Source of the DNA: CAWATZ01 sp963784995
GTDB taxonomy: Bacteria; Planctomycetota; Planctomycetia; Gemmatales; Gemmataceae
DNA length: 64,000 bases
Assembly: GCA_963784995.1 (NCBI GenBank)
Contig: CAWATZ010000013.1
Location: 682,001-746,000, forward strand
Reading direction: 5' to 3'
In this document: positions 19,201 through 28,850 of the stretch, in pieces
Position numbering within the stretch: the first letter of the stretch is position 1
How the letters are laid out: each line of letters opens with the position of its first letter
The notes under the pieces: generated by a model
Database searches by the model: none
What the model saw: the letters and a program-made list of their open reading frames with translations, nothing else
What the model was told of the DNA's origin: nothing
Made by a program: the position numbers and the translations under genes

Positions 19201-19300
19201 GGTCCTGCCCGTGCGGCGGCTTCTGCGCGGCCAGCGGCCCGGCGAGGAGGCCCAGCACGAACCCGGCAAGCACGAGCAACGGCAGGAGGCGCGAGCGCAT
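16294..19300 (-). CDS. PVC-type membrane-bound dehydrogenase / HEAT / cytochrome c protein, one frameshift
   Basis: Secreted protein of about 1000 aa. The ATG at 19300 begins a signal peptide (LLPLLVLAGFVLGLLAGPLAA). A large six-bladed propeller of the PVC-type dehydrogenase family follows (FSVELVASEPDIVNPTAM, DGWLYGLNG, PDGCLYVLDWYDRYHCYQDA). HEAT repeats come next, then a haem-binding cytochrome c domain with CAQCHKIHG near the C-terminus. These proteins probably pass electrons from an unknown organic substrate. The frame changes once near 17705, between the propeller/HEAT part and the rest. Both parts are well conserved, which argues for a recent or artificial break. Confidence 0.88.
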
Positions 19301-19677
19301 CGGTGTCAATCTCCAGGGAGAGCAGCAGCAGGCGGGCGACGGTGTGCTGGCAATTGTACTGGTTCGAGGCGGGATTTCACCAGGGGGCCGGCATGCCGTG
19401 GTGGATCGGGCCAGGATGTGCTTTGAGGAGAAGGGTTGCGTGGATTGCATTGCGCCCTGGCACACACACAAGGCCGTGGCCGGGGGATGCCAGTGCCAGG
19501 GCTGCCTGCCAACTTTGTGGGGTTGGCTCACAGGTCCGAGCGTGCCGGTGGCTGTCGGACGGGTGTCGGTGCGGGTCACAATCCTGCGTGCCTGCCAGTT
19601 GACAGGGTGTTCGGGAGGTCTGACAGACACCTGCTGGCAAGAACCGAGCCCGGTCAGGGCGCAGGGCCATCGGCTTT
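19301..19677. other. intergenic region without a recognisable gene
   Basis: This gap of 377 bases precedes the leftward dehydrogenase gene and follows the end of the HicA-like gene. Reading frames here have no homology or ribosome sites that I can see. The dehydrogenase promoter should lie near its right part. Confidence 0.4.
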
Positions 19678-19938
19678 CTACTCTGGGAGAGCGGCAAGGG
19701 GATCGCACTCTGGCAATAGATCAAGCCTCTTGAGGATGAGCAGCACCTTCTCCCGATCGAAAGGCTCCACGGGAATGTCTGCGCCCTGCTCGGGGAGCGT
19801 GATCATGGAAGCATGCAGGTCGCTGCGCTCGAACACTCGGCCACGCTTGCCATTCAGTTCCACGTGGTATTCCTCGAACCCGAGTTTCTTGAGCTTGTTG
19901 TAGAGTTGGCCGTAGGTCAGTGTGCTGGATTTTGCCAC
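19678..19938 (-). CDS. small HicA-like protein
   Basis: Protein of 86 aa read from a GTG at 19938, with GGAGG 11 bases upstream. The N-terminal stretch TYGQLYNKLKKLGFEEYHVE resembles the first helix and strand of HicA-type double-stranded-RNA-binding toxins. The usual catalytic histidine of the GSHH motif is missing, and ERSDLHASMITLPE stands in its place. The next genes upstream are a toxin-antitoxin pair. Function is inferred only from this resemblance. Confidence 0.5.
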   Translation of the reverse strand: MAKSSTLTYGQLYNKLKKLGFEEYHVELNGKRGRVFERSDLHASMITLPEQGADIPVEPFDREKVLLILKRLDLLPECDPLAALPE

Positions 19939-20040
19939 GTGCAAGTTCACCTCCGCTTGGAACCGCGAACGTCCTGGAGACGCCGCTGTATCCTTTGTCG
20001 GATCTGCAGGCTTCCAGGATCGGGCCTTCTCCAACACCGA

Positions 20041-20334
20041 TCAGGCTCGCCCCTGCCAGTAACCAGGGCGCTGTCCTGCCTGGGCTACGGCCACGATCAA
20101 GATCTGGTCGGGGTGGACCTGGTAGACCAGCGTGTAAGCGAAGCGGCGCAACACAGCAAAGCGGTGGTCGTCATCGTAGGCTGGGAACGAATCCGGATTG
20201 AGCTGGATCAGGTCGAGCAGCCGTTGCACCTCGGCCTCAAACCGGCGAGCGGCCCGAGGACTGCGCGCCTGATACCAGGCCAGGGCACGCTCGTACTCGT
20301 CCTGGGCCTCGGGGTGGAAGATAATGTCAGCCAC
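20041..20334 (-). CDS. RelE/ParE-type toxin
   Basis: Protein of 97 aa from a GTG at 20334. Typical ParE pattern: FHPEAQDEYERALAWYQARS, then AARRFEAEVQRLLDLI, FPAYDDDHRFAVLRRFAYTLVYQV. The last part carries the Arg and Tyr residues of the family. It overlaps the antitoxin gene upstream by 8 bases, giving antitoxin-toxin order and coupling. By family it inhibits gyrase or cuts ribosome-bound mRNA; which one cannot be seen here. Confidence 0.85.
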   Translation of the reverse strand: MADIIFHPEAQDEYERALAWYQARSPRAARRFEAEVQRLLDLIQLNPDSFPAYDDDHRFAVLRRFAYTLVYQVHPDQILIVAVAQAGQRPGYWQGRA

Positions 20335-20560
20335 CGGTCTTCTCCCGGGCCCGTCGCTTGACCTCCTCCCAGGGGATGCCAACGACTTGCCCGGAGCGCA
20401 ATTCGGTCGAGCGTCTGCGAATGACCTCCCGCCACGATTCATCCAGAGGCGACTGGTCCGAAGACTGCAATGAGGCAAGCACGGCCTCAACGATTTCAAA
20501 GCGATCCTCGTGGGGTAGAGCCAGAATCGCCTCAAGTAACTGCTCCGTCGTCGCGTTCAC
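20327..20560 (-). CDS. antitoxin, addiction-module component family (TIGR02574-like)
   Basis: Protein of 77 aa from a GTG at 20560. It shows the pattern of this antitoxin family: LLEAILALPHEDRFEIVEAVLASLQ, DESWREVIRRRSTELRSG and the C-terminal IPWEEVKRRAREK that binds the toxin. It is first in the pair with the ParE-type toxin. No DNA-binding fold is visible, so autoregulation may need the complex. Confidence 0.85.
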   Translation of the reverse strand: MNATTEQLLEAILALPHEDRFEIVEAVLASLQSSDQSPLDESWREVIRRRSTELRSGQVVGIPWEEVKRRAREKTGG

Positions 20561-20740
20561 GTGGCATCCTCCGAAAAGATTCATGGATGATACCACGCCG
20601 AGCGCTTCCATGCCACTGCTGGCCGGCGTGAATGCCGCCGGGGTCAGGACGCCGAGAACAGCTTGTCTGCCCAGGCGAAATGCGTCCGGCCCTGATTCTC
20701 TGTTGGCACCATCGCCCCCGGCAGGCCGGGTGCCGTTGGG

Positions 20741-20802
20741 TTCCCGGCGTTTGCTGGTTTTTGTGGGTTGGCTTCGGAGCAAAAACCAGCAAACGCCGGG
20801 AA
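20741..20802. repeat. palindromic repeat in the toxin-antitoxin / kinase gap
   Basis: Arms TTCCCGGCGTTTGCTGGTTT and complement (to 20802) enclose about 18 bases. It lies in the 398-base gap 20561-20958, which otherwise shows no gene. The remainder of the gap must contain the antitoxin promoter. Confidence 0.75.
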
Positions 20803-20958
20803 GGCCACCCGGAAGCTGAGCCGGGGGCAACGGTGCCGGCTGTCGGTTTGGTCGCCTTCCGAAGCGTTATCCCCGTGCAGTTTGCTGCCTTACAGGTGCG
20901 GCGGAAAGATGACGGAAAAGGGGATTCGGGGGCGGAACCCGGGGACCGAGGGCCGCAA

Positions 20959-23326
20959 TCAGTCCAGGCGGAAGCAGACCCGGAAACCGATGCGACGGCG
21001 ACGACCCGGCGTGACCCTGCGGCGGTACGCCGCACGGCAGTTCGACGCGCAGTCGTCCCACGAGCCGCCACGAAGGACGCGGGATTCTCCGTATTTTTCA
21101 CCTTGTGGATCTGTTATATCGCTGGATGGATAAGATCCATACCAATCCTGACACCACTCCCAGACGTTGCCGTGCATGTCATACAGGCCCCAGGCATTCG
21201 TCGGGAAGCTGCCTACCGGGGTCGTCTGCTGCCGGTAGACTCCCTTGCGAAGCCTGTCGTAGTCGGAGTGGCAGCCATCGTAGTTGACCTGGTCGGTGCT
21301 AATGGTTTCTCCGAAGGAAAAGGGAGTGGTCGTCCCTGCCCGACAGGCATACTCCCATTCCGCCTCAGTGGGTAGGCGATAAGGTTTCCCGTCTTTCTGA
21401 CTCAAGAGCTTGCAGAACTCCTGGCAGTCTTCCCAGGAGACGTTCTCCACCGGTCGATCATCGCCCTTGAAGGAACTGCGTTCGGTGCCTCCGACGGCTC
21501 GCCATTGGGTCTGGGTCACTGGTGTGATGCCAAGGAAAAAGCCCTGCGTCAGCGTCACCCGGTGCTGGATTTCATCGTCGCGGCGATCCTTTTCGGTTGC
21601 CGGGCTCCCCATGTCGAACTCGCCTGGCGGAATCCACGCGAACTTCATGCTGAGGGAATTGGTAACGATCTCCCCTGCCTTCCGCTGTGCGGGCGTGACA
21701 ACTTTCGGCTGCGGCGGCGTGACGACCTGGGCTGGTTTCGGCCTGGACCATTCTTGCAGGAAAGCGGCGGCGTCCCTGGGTCGTCCGTCCGGATAGCCGT
21801 GGAGACAGCGTTTGAGCAAGGCACCCACGTCTGGGGGAAAGTCGGCAGGCAGAAGCTCGACCTCGAAACAACCACGTTTGACGGGGTCGTCGTAGAGCAG
21901 GCAGTAGTAGATGGTGGCAGCCAGAGAATAGACATCGCTGCGGCAGTCCGAAATACCCTGGCGCATCTGTTCGGGAGCAGCGAAGCAGGGCAGTGTAGCC
22001 CGCACCACGGGAATGGGGATCAACGAGCCCACCGAGGCCGAAATCGACGAGGACACCCTGGCCCTGGCCCGCTTCGGGGTTCTTGCGAAGGAGGATGTTG
22101 GCGGGCTTGATGTCGCGATGGATGATGCCCCGGGCATGGGCGCTGGCGAGACCTTCAGCAATGCCGGTGAAGACAGCACGGACCTGGCCGAGGTTCAGTG
22201 AGCCGTCGCTTGGCCAGGTAGCGTTCCAGGCTGGTTCCCTCGACGTATTCCATGACGTAGTACCAGCAGCCCCAGTCGTCGGCCTTGTCGAAGAGATGGT
22301 CGGGATCGATGCGCACCAGGTGCGGATGGGCGCCCAGGCCGATCAGCGTGCCCATCTCGCGTTTGAAGCGTTTCTCGAACTCGGCATCCTGCGACAGCTC
22401 GGCGTGCATGATCTTCAGGGCCCGGCTGTGGTCGCCCTTGCGGGCGAGGAAGACCTGTCCCCAGCCGCCGAAGCCGAGCAACCGTTCGAGCGACCAGCCG
22501 CCAAGCGTGTCGCCGGGCTGGGGCCGTTTCTTCAGAGCAGGCCGCGGATCGACCGGCGTGGCTTCTTGCGAGAATTTCGTGGCGACCCGGCTCATCTCGC
22601 CGAGTTTGAGGTCGCCGGGACGCAACCGGGAGGCACGGACGAGGGTTTTGGCGGCGCGGACGAAATCGATGCCCTGCTGCCTGGGCCGCGGCCTCCGCGA
22701 CGGCGAGTACCGCCGATTCGGGTTGAGCGGCGCTCGATTTGCGCGAAACTGGCTTCGGCGCGTTGGTGGTCGCCGCTGCGGCCCGCGATCAGGGCTTCCT
22801 CGATGCGGATGAGACGCTCGTTGAGATCCCTGGGTGAGACGTTGTGCTGCCGCTGTTCCTCGATGTAATCCAGCAGCGTGCCGTAATTGCGGCGCTGCAG
22901 ATCGCACAACTCTTCCTGCCCTGCCGACAGCCTGGCCAGGTCGGCACGGACGCCGCTCAGCTGCGTGGCCTGTTCCTGGATCGCCCGTGCGGCGGCGAGA
23001 CAATGCTCTTCGTTCCGCAGTGCGGTGACCAGGGTTTTCCGGGCGAGGTCGGGCACGTCTTCCAGCCGGCGCAGATGCTCGACGACGTCTTGCAGATCGC
23101 CGAGCATGGCGTCGAACATCGCTTCCAGTCGCCCCAGGTCTTCCCGCGGGGCGATGGCGTCGAGATTGTCCTTTGCTGTCTCGTGGGCGCAGTCGATGGC
23201 CTTCTCGATCAGTTCCAGGACGGCAGCGCTGCCCGGCACGGCGACGCCGACAATTTGCTTGGCGACAAACTTGGCGGGAGCGCCGCAGCGGGCGATGAAG
23301 GTTCGGAGCTTTTGCAAGAACGTCAT
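20959..23326 (-). CDS. Ser/Thr protein kinase fused to a formylglycine-generating (FGE/SUMF1) domain, frame-disrupted
   Basis: Long gene in at least three frames. From the ATG at 23326: a helical N-terminus, probably coiled coil (DLGRLEAMFDAMLGDLQDVV). A kinase follows, with GWSLERLLGFGGWGQVFLAR and ALKIMHAEL. Its catalytic loop IIHRDIKPANILL and VDFGLGGLVDP are visible only in a third frame (22200-22020). The C-terminal ~250 residues form an FGE domain (WIPPGEFDMGS, RLPTEAEWEYACRAGT, GLYDMHGNVWEWCQDWYG, RVLRGGSW). Frames change near 22700, 22200 and 22015. FGE domains convert a Cys to formylglycine in sulfatases; many fused ones lack the catalytic cysteines, so here the domain may bind instead. 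Confidence 0.82.
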
Positions 23327-23543
23327 GGCGAGGATCTCCGAGGAAGCGAGTCAGAGCAATCCTTATTCTCTTGTAATTCGCTGGTCAAGGAAACAGATTT
23401 CATGGAAATGGCAACCAGCCGACATTGTACCAGTGATCGCAAGGGCAGGCTGTCGCGTTTTCCCGCCTCTTGCCCTTGCTGGCGGTTGCCCCTGGTATAA
23501 TAAGCCCGAAGCGATTCCTTGGCCCCCTGTGGAGGAGTCAACG

Positions 23544-23906
23544 ATGCAGCGGAACATGGACCTGGTGCGGACAATCCTGATGAGGATCGAGATGAGCCAT
23601 TCGGCCTGGGAGGCCCCACCCTTCGGGCTCCAGGGCTTCAACTCCGAACAAATCCGCTATCACGCTCACATCATGACGGAGGACGGCTTGATCGAAGGCT
23701 CTGTCCCCAGCGTCGGAAACCAATGCCCCGAAGCCATGCCGCTGGCGTTGACGGCGAAAGGACACGACTTTCTCGACCTCGCCCGGGACCAACGGCGCTG
23801 GAACCAGGCCCACCGCATTATCCGGAAAGTCGGCTCGGCACCGATCGCAGTGTGGATGAAAGTCCTCAACGATCTCCTTCTCAAGGAACTGGGCATGGCG
23901 TCCTGA
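23544..23906 (+). CDS. DUF2513-family protein
   Basis: Small protein of 120 aa with the signature start MQRNMDLVRTILMRIE, which matches DUF2513. Residues HAHIMTEDGLIEGS and ALTAKGHDFLDLARD fit its winged-helix-like middle. The ATG at 23544 follows GGAGGAG. This family is common on phages and other mobile elements, where its role is unknown. It precedes a GGDEF-like gene by 37 bases on the same strand. Confidence 0.8.
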   Translation: MQRNMDLVRTILMRIEMSHSAWEAPPFGLQGFNSEQIRYHAHIMTEDGLIEGSVPSVGNQCPEAMPLALTAKGHDFLDLARDQRRWNQAHRIIRKVGSAPIAVWMKVLNDLLLKELGMAS

Positions 23907-23943
23907 GGATTCGCTCGTTCCTGGAGCCAACAGGAGGTGTGGC

Positions 23944-24981
23944 ATGACTCAGCCGGGGCTGCTCGTCAAGAAAGGGCTGCTGCTCAACTGCCTGGAGTGG
24001 TTTCAGGAGGAATTCAGCAAGAACGTTGTCTCCCTGCTCTCAGGCGAGTTCCCCAAGTACCCGCTGCCGAGGGAGGTTCGGTCGGTGCAGGACTGCTGCG
24101 AGCAGGTTCGCGGGCTCGTTGACTCCAAGGCCGAATCGATCGACGGCGCCGCTTTCTTCGAGAATCTGTTGGCGGCCGCTCCCAGGAACGCTCTCCTCTT
24201 CAAGCAAATGCTCCTTCGGTATCGCCGATTGCGAGCGGCCCAGACGGAAATCTACCGGGAGAAGACTTTCCACGCTGGACTCGTCCAGACCCTGGATGAA
24301 GAGATCAACTCCCTTGACGCGGTGGTGCAAACAGACTGGTTCCAGAAGATCGAGCCATCGAGGCTGCCACGCGCCAACGACTTCTTGCCGATCCAGTACA
24401 TTGAGCGGTCGGCGCTCAGCCGGATCGAGCTGGTTCCGCGCGAGTATGACGAGAAGTTCCACATCCTGCAAGCTCCAGCGCTGTTCCTCCCGGACCTCGC
24501 CTATTTCCGGGCCAAGTGCGAGATCCGGGACGCTCCGCTCACCGTCGCCTTCCTGGACATCGATGACTTCAAGGCATTCAACACAGCCCACAACGAAACG
24601 AAAGTGGATCGCAACTTGCTGCCGCGCTTCATGCAGACTTTGGAAGCGCACGTCTACCATCACGGCTTCTGCTACCGGCAGGGCGGCGACGAATACCTGG
24701 TGCTGCTTCCCAGCCTGTCGAAGGAACTGGCTATCGCCTTTCTCGATGAGCTGCGCCGCAAGATTGCCGGCCTGAAGTATCCCGACATTGATCGCGCTGC
24801 GACCGTCTCCATCGGGGTTTGCATTGCCGAGCCAGATTGCCCTCTGACCGACCGCGAGTTGCGCGACCGGGCCAACCAGGCCAAGAAGTTCGCCAAGGAC
24901 CACGGCAAGAACTGTATCGCTGCGTATGAGACGGCGCGGTTGGTTCCGGACGAGTTACGGGTCGTGCGGCCGGAGAGATAA
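23944..24981 (+). CDS. GGDEF-like nucleotide cyclase-fold protein
   Basis: Protein of 345 aa. The C-terminal half has the diguanylate-cyclase palm fold: VAFLDIDDFKAFN (D205-D207-D208), then RQGGDEYLVLLPS (GGDEY at 247-251) and VSIGVCIAEP. The fold is complete but the canonical N of FKxxND and the GH segment are altered (NTAHNE). The N-terminal ~190 residues are helical and match no sensor that I know; there is no membrane segment. It could be a c-di-GMP synthase or one of the divergent palm enzymes used in defence signalling. Its place beside DUF2513 and MNT-HEPN genes favours an accessory role. Confidence 0.75.
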   Translation: MTQPGLLVKKGLLLNCLEWFQEEFSKNVVSLLSGEFPKYPLPREVRSVQDCCEQVRGLVDSKAESIDGAAFFENLLAAAPRNALLFKQMLLRYRRLRAAQTEIYREKTFHAGLVQTLDEEINSLDAVVQTDWFQKIEPSRLPRANDFLPIQYIERSALSRIELVPREYDEKFHILQAPALFLPDLAYFRAKCEIRDAPLTVAFLDIDDFKAFNTAHNETKVDRNLLPRFMQTLEAHVYHHGFCYRQGGDEYLVLLPSLSKELAIAFLDELRRKIAGLKYPDIDRAATVSIGVCIAEPDCPLTDRELRDRANQAKKFAKDHGKNCIAAYETARLVPDELRVVRPER

Positions 24982-25056
24982 GCGAGAATGGGGGCGGCAA
25001 AAGCACAGCCCTGTAAGCCCTTGTCTGCGATTGGTTCCAACATAATGAGGTCGATC

Positions 25057-25395
25057 ATGCCCCAAAGCGCGAAGCGAACGACCACGCAGGCTCAAATTGA
25101 CCGCATGGTCAAACGGATCGTGGCGAAGTTTCAGCCGCAGCAGGTGATCCTGTTCGGTTCACACGCGCGCGGCGAGGCCGGGCCGGACAGCGACGTGGAC
25201 CTGCTGGTCGTGATGGACTTCGAGGGACTCGCCCGCGACAAGGGACTGGAGATCATGCTGGTGCTTCACGACCGCCGTGTTCCCGTGGACGTGATCGTCA
25301 CCAGCCCCGAGGACTTCGCCTGGCGAAAGGACGTTGTCGGCACGATCGAATGGCCGGCGGCGCGGGAAGGGAAGGTGTTATATGCCCACACCTGA
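25057..25395 (+). CDS. MNT-type nucleotidyltransferase (antitoxin candidate)
   Basis: Protein of 112 aa with the minimal nucleotidyltransferase signature GSHARGEAGPDSDVDLLVVM (G34-S35, D46 and D48) plus a third acidic residue in VPVDVIVTS. The ATG at 25057 has GAGG upstream; an in-frame ATG at 25045 is possible. It overlaps the HEPN gene by 14 bases. In MNT-HEPN systems the transferase AMPylates or otherwise silences the HEPN toxin; that role is inferred from pairing. Confidence 0.88.
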   Translation: MPQSAKRTTTQAQIDRMVKRIVAKFQPQQVILFGSHARGEAGPDSDVDLLVVMDFEGLARDKGLEIMLVLHDRRVPVDVIVTSPEDFAWRKDVVGTIEWPAAREGKVLYAHT

Positions 25396-25805
25396 GGCTG
25401 TCATTACCGTGATCCGCGAGTGGCTCGTCAAGGCGGACAATGACTTGAAGACCGCGGCTCATACGCTCACCCTGGGAGAGAACTGCCCAACGGATACGGT
25501 TTGTTTTCACGCCCAGCAATGCGTCGAGAAGTACATCAAAGCGCTGCTCGTGTTCCGGGCGACCGCCTTCCCGAAAACGCACGACATTCACGAGCTGCGG
25601 GCGTTGCTGCCGCCGAAGCTGCGCCCCAAGCTGGACAGGAAGGTCCAGGATCAGTTGACGCGATATGCCACTGTCCTGCGCTATCCTCGCGCGGGGCCGG
25701 AGGTCTCCTTGGCCGAAGCGCAAAGCAGTGGCGATCGCGCGCCGAACTCGCAAAGAGGTGCGAAAGCATCTACCCCGGGCGGCGCTGCGCCGCGAGAGAA
25801 AATGA
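25382..25805 (+). CDS. HEPN-domain protein (toxin candidate), one frameshift
   Basis: About 141 aa after frame correction. The ATG at 25382 lies inside the MNT gene. HEPN signatures: WLVKADNDLKTAAHTL, VCFHAQQCVEKYIKALLV and FPKTHDIHEL, with the conserved H. After SLAEA the frame shifts near 25720; the other frame reads AVAIARRTRKEVRKHLP, the usual C-terminal helix, and stops at 25803-25805. Left uncorrected, the frame runs on with unrelated residues to 26008. HEPN proteins of this class cut RNA when not restrained by the partner. Confidence 0.82.
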
Positions 25806-25879
25806 CGCAAAGGCCGCTTGTCCGAACGGGTCGAGGACAGGGCACGGGTGAAAGAAATCTTCGGAAGCGGATAGCAACC

Positions 25880-26008
25880 ATGAGCTCTCTGGTCCGCCGT
25901 CTGGTCGCACTGGCCCAATTCGTGGACTCAGACGCCGAGGCCGCGGCACTCCTCCGGATGGCCCAGCAATCGGACGCCGAGTATGCGGCCTTTGCACGAT
26001 TGCTCTGA
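25880..26008 (+). CDS. small ORF after the HEPN gene
   Basis: A 42-codon ORF starting MSSLVRRLVALAQFVDSDAE. It is in the same frame as the uncorrected HEPN read-through, so it may be its accidental tail. A purine-rich GGAAGCGGA lies upstream. No family recognised. The stretch from 26009 to 26166 shows nothing else. Confidence 0.25.
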   Translation: MSSLVRRLVALAQFVDSDAEAAALLRMAQQSDAEYAAFARLL

Positions 26009-26166
26009 CACGAGCTTTGCCTCTCCGCGTCGGGACGTGTCACTCCTGCCAATCCTCCGAAACACGCTCCATTTGCTCTGGTGCAAACGTACACTTCTCG
26101 ATCATACTGAACCAAGAGAGGCTCCTGGGAACCTCACTTTCTTTCCCTTTGCAGCGAGTGACAGTC

Positions 26167-26992
26167 ATGAATCCGCACAAGCCATTTCCCAACGGCCGGC
26201 CCTCCTCTCCGGATGCGGGCCCGGCCTCCCCGACCGCGACCGCCGCAGCCCCGGACGACAAGGGCCAGCGTGACAGCAAAGGCCGGTTCACCGCCAACAA
26301 CAAGGGCGGTCCCGGCAACCCCTTCGCCCGCAGGACGGCAGCCCTCCGTCAGGCCATGCTCGCCGCGGTCACCGAGGACGACCTGCAAGAGATCGTCCGC
26401 CAGCTGATCCAAAAAGCAAAGGACGGCGACGTGTCGGCGGCCCGGCTGGTCCTGTCCTACACCGTTGGCAAGCCCGACAGGGCGGTGGACCCCGACACGC
26501 TCGACCATCAGGAGTGGCAGCAACTGGTGCAGGGCCGGGTCCTTCCCGACGACTGGGATGCAGTGATCGGCGGCATGCAAGTGCCTCAGGCCTGCCTGGT
26601 CCTGCGTACCGTCCTCCCCTTCCTCCAGGACAAGGCCCTTCAGGACTTCTGCCAGCAAGCCGCCCAGCCGGTTCCCGAGCAGGAGACCCCAGGCCAGCGC
26701 CCCGGTCAGCGAAGCCCCTGCCCCGCAGAAGGTCCAGGCCCCGACCCAGCCCGCAGCCCAGCCGAAGCCGGCAAGGCCGAAACGGGAACGGGTGGCCCCG
26801 TCCCGGCCGGCGTCCCCGCCGCCCGGGGCCGATTCCTCCGATGCACCGGGCCGTCCGGGCGCTGGGGGACAGTGGCTTGCTTTCCTTCAGGAGTTCCTCC
26901 ACCAGACTCGGGGCTCGCAGCGGCAAACGCTGCCGGGTGACGACACCCCTCCGTCACCAAACGGATTTTCTCCGGGCGGACCTTCCCGCTGA
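26167..26992 (+). CDS. DUF5681-like protein with proline-rich tail, one frameshift
   Basis: About 275 aa after frame correction. A basic Gly-rich segment (RDSKGRFTANNKGGPGNPFA) and the following helices (AALRQAMLAAVTEDDLQEIV, DGDVSAARLVLSYTVGKP) resemble the DUF5681 domain seen in phage and mobile-element proteins. Near 26695 the frame changes into one that reads PVSEAPAPQKVQAPTQPAAQ. This proline-rich linker leads to WLAFLQEFLHQTRGS and a stop at 26990-26992. The uncorrected frame ends at 26940 in low-quality residues. Role unknown; often near terminases, none of which is seen here. Confidence 0.6.
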
Positions 26993-27099
26993 GACGTGGA
27001 GGCTGACGTCGGCAGCCCCTGAGCGAAACAGCCTTCCCACGTATCATCAAGGGTAGTGTTGCCAGCTGTTCCAGCATCACACCCGATCAAGGGGGAACC

Positions 27100-28829
27100 A
27101 TGATCACGAAGAGCTTGCGCTTTGCGGCAGCGGTGTTGCTTGCCGCGCTTCCGGTGGGCATTCTCGCGGGCTTGCTTGCCGCTGCGGTCCCGGCCGACTA
27201 CAAGGGCAAACCCTGGAAGGGCAAGATGCAGACCATCCCCGGCCGGCTGACCTTCGCCTTCTACGACGAGGGGGGCGAAGGGGTCGCCTACCACGACGCG
27301 GACAAGGTCGAACCAGGGCAGCGGCCGGCTCAACCGCGGGCCCGAAGAGAAGAACAACTTCCGCAAGGACGAGAGCGTTGACGTGTCCTACACCAAGGCC
27401 GCCTTCGACAAGTTCCTCGACGGCAAACTGCTGCCGGTCGATCTGTATTACGTCGGCTGGACCGCTCAGGGGGAATGGCTCAACTACACCATCGACGTGC
27501 AATCGGCCGGGACGTTCACGCTCAACCTCCTCGCCACCGGCCACAAAAACAACAACGAGGCAACCCTCAGCCTGTCCATCAACGGGAAACGCAAGTGCGA
27601 ATTCAAGATCGAGGACACCGGCGACTACCACCACTGGAAACTGCAACCCAACGTGGCGGAAATCACGCTGGACAAAGGGACCGCAGCTTCTCACGGTGAA
27701 GTTTGAAAAACAGGCCCACGCCAGCAACTTGCTGTATCTCGAATTCGTCCCCAAGAAGGCAGCGGGCAGGGAACGGCCTGAGCTGCCGACAATCGACCGC
27801 GCCGAGATCGCTCCGGAGTGGAACGCCCGCTTCGCCGGCAAGGAAGGCTGGATCGGCGGCGACGGCGCGTACTCGGCGGTCCTTGGTCGGGACCGTGTCC
27901 TCTGGCTGTTCGGCGACACCCTGCTCGGCACCGTGAAGGATGGGCGGCGCAGCGGGTCGGTGATGGTCAACAACACCGTTGGCGTGCAGGCTCGGAAGGG
28001 GAAGGACGCGCCGATCCGCTTCGTGGCCGGCAAGACGCCCGAAGGCAAACCGGCCGCGGTCTTCCGACCGGCGGACGGCAAGGGCTGGTTCTGGCCGCAA
28101 GCTGCCATCCAGGTCGGCGAGCGCCTGTTCGTGTTCCTGCCGCGGATCGAGAAGACTCGCGACCCGGGCGCGTTCGGGTTCAAGCAGGTCGGCCAGTGGC
28201 TCGCGGTGGTGCAGAACCCGGAGGACGAGCCGGAGAAGTGGCGCGTGAAGCAACACCAGCTGCCCTTCGCCGAGTTCGGGCCGGAACGGGAGCGGTCGTG
28301 GGGCTCCGCCATTCTGGAGGATGGCGAGTTCCTGTACGTCTACGGCTATGACGATCCGCGCAAGGGGATCGGCAGTCGCCGGCTGACCGTGGCGCGGGTG
28401 CCACGCGAGAAGCTGGACGACTTCACGGCCTGGCGCTTCCGGACAGCGACCGGCTGGAGCGACAAGCCGGCCGACGCGGTCCCGCTGGTTTCCGGCCTGG
28501 CGACCGAGTTCTCGGTCAGCCGGGTTCCGGGCGGGAAGGGCCTGGTGCTGGTCTGCACGGAGAACGGACTCGGGGACCGGATCGTCGGCCGATTCGCGAC
28601 CGGGCCGGAAGGTCCGTGGTCTGACGCGCTGCTCCTGTATCGGTGCCCGGAGATGGCCAGGGACAAGGGCCTCTTCTGCTACGCGGCCAAGGCTCATGCG
28701 TGGGCCTCGACCGGCGACGAACTGCTGGTGAGCTATTGCGTCAATGCCTTCGAGTTCGCCCGGCTGTTCCGGGACGAGCAGGTCTATCGTCCCCGGTTCG
28801 TGCGAATCCGGCTGGGGCCGGCAAAGTAA
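27100..28829 (+). CDS. secreted carbohydrate-binding-like / DUF4185-like propeller protein, two frameshifts
   Basis: Exported protein of about 570 aa. A signal peptide is read from the ATG at 27100 (FAAAVLLAALPVGILAGLLAA). A CBM6-like beta-sandwich follows (TAQGEWLNYTIDVQSAGTFT), in another frame from near 27315. From near 27680 a third frame holds a five-bladed propeller: DRVLWLFGDTLLGTV, SGSVMVNNTVGV, GWFWPQAAIQVGERLFVFLP and EFLYVYGYDD. This DUF4185/GH-like fold resembles enzymes that handle sugars, but no catalytic residues are certain. It converges on the kinase gene at 28851. Confidence 0.78.
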
Positions 28830-28850
28830 CCGGCGGCAGGAGCCAGCGGC

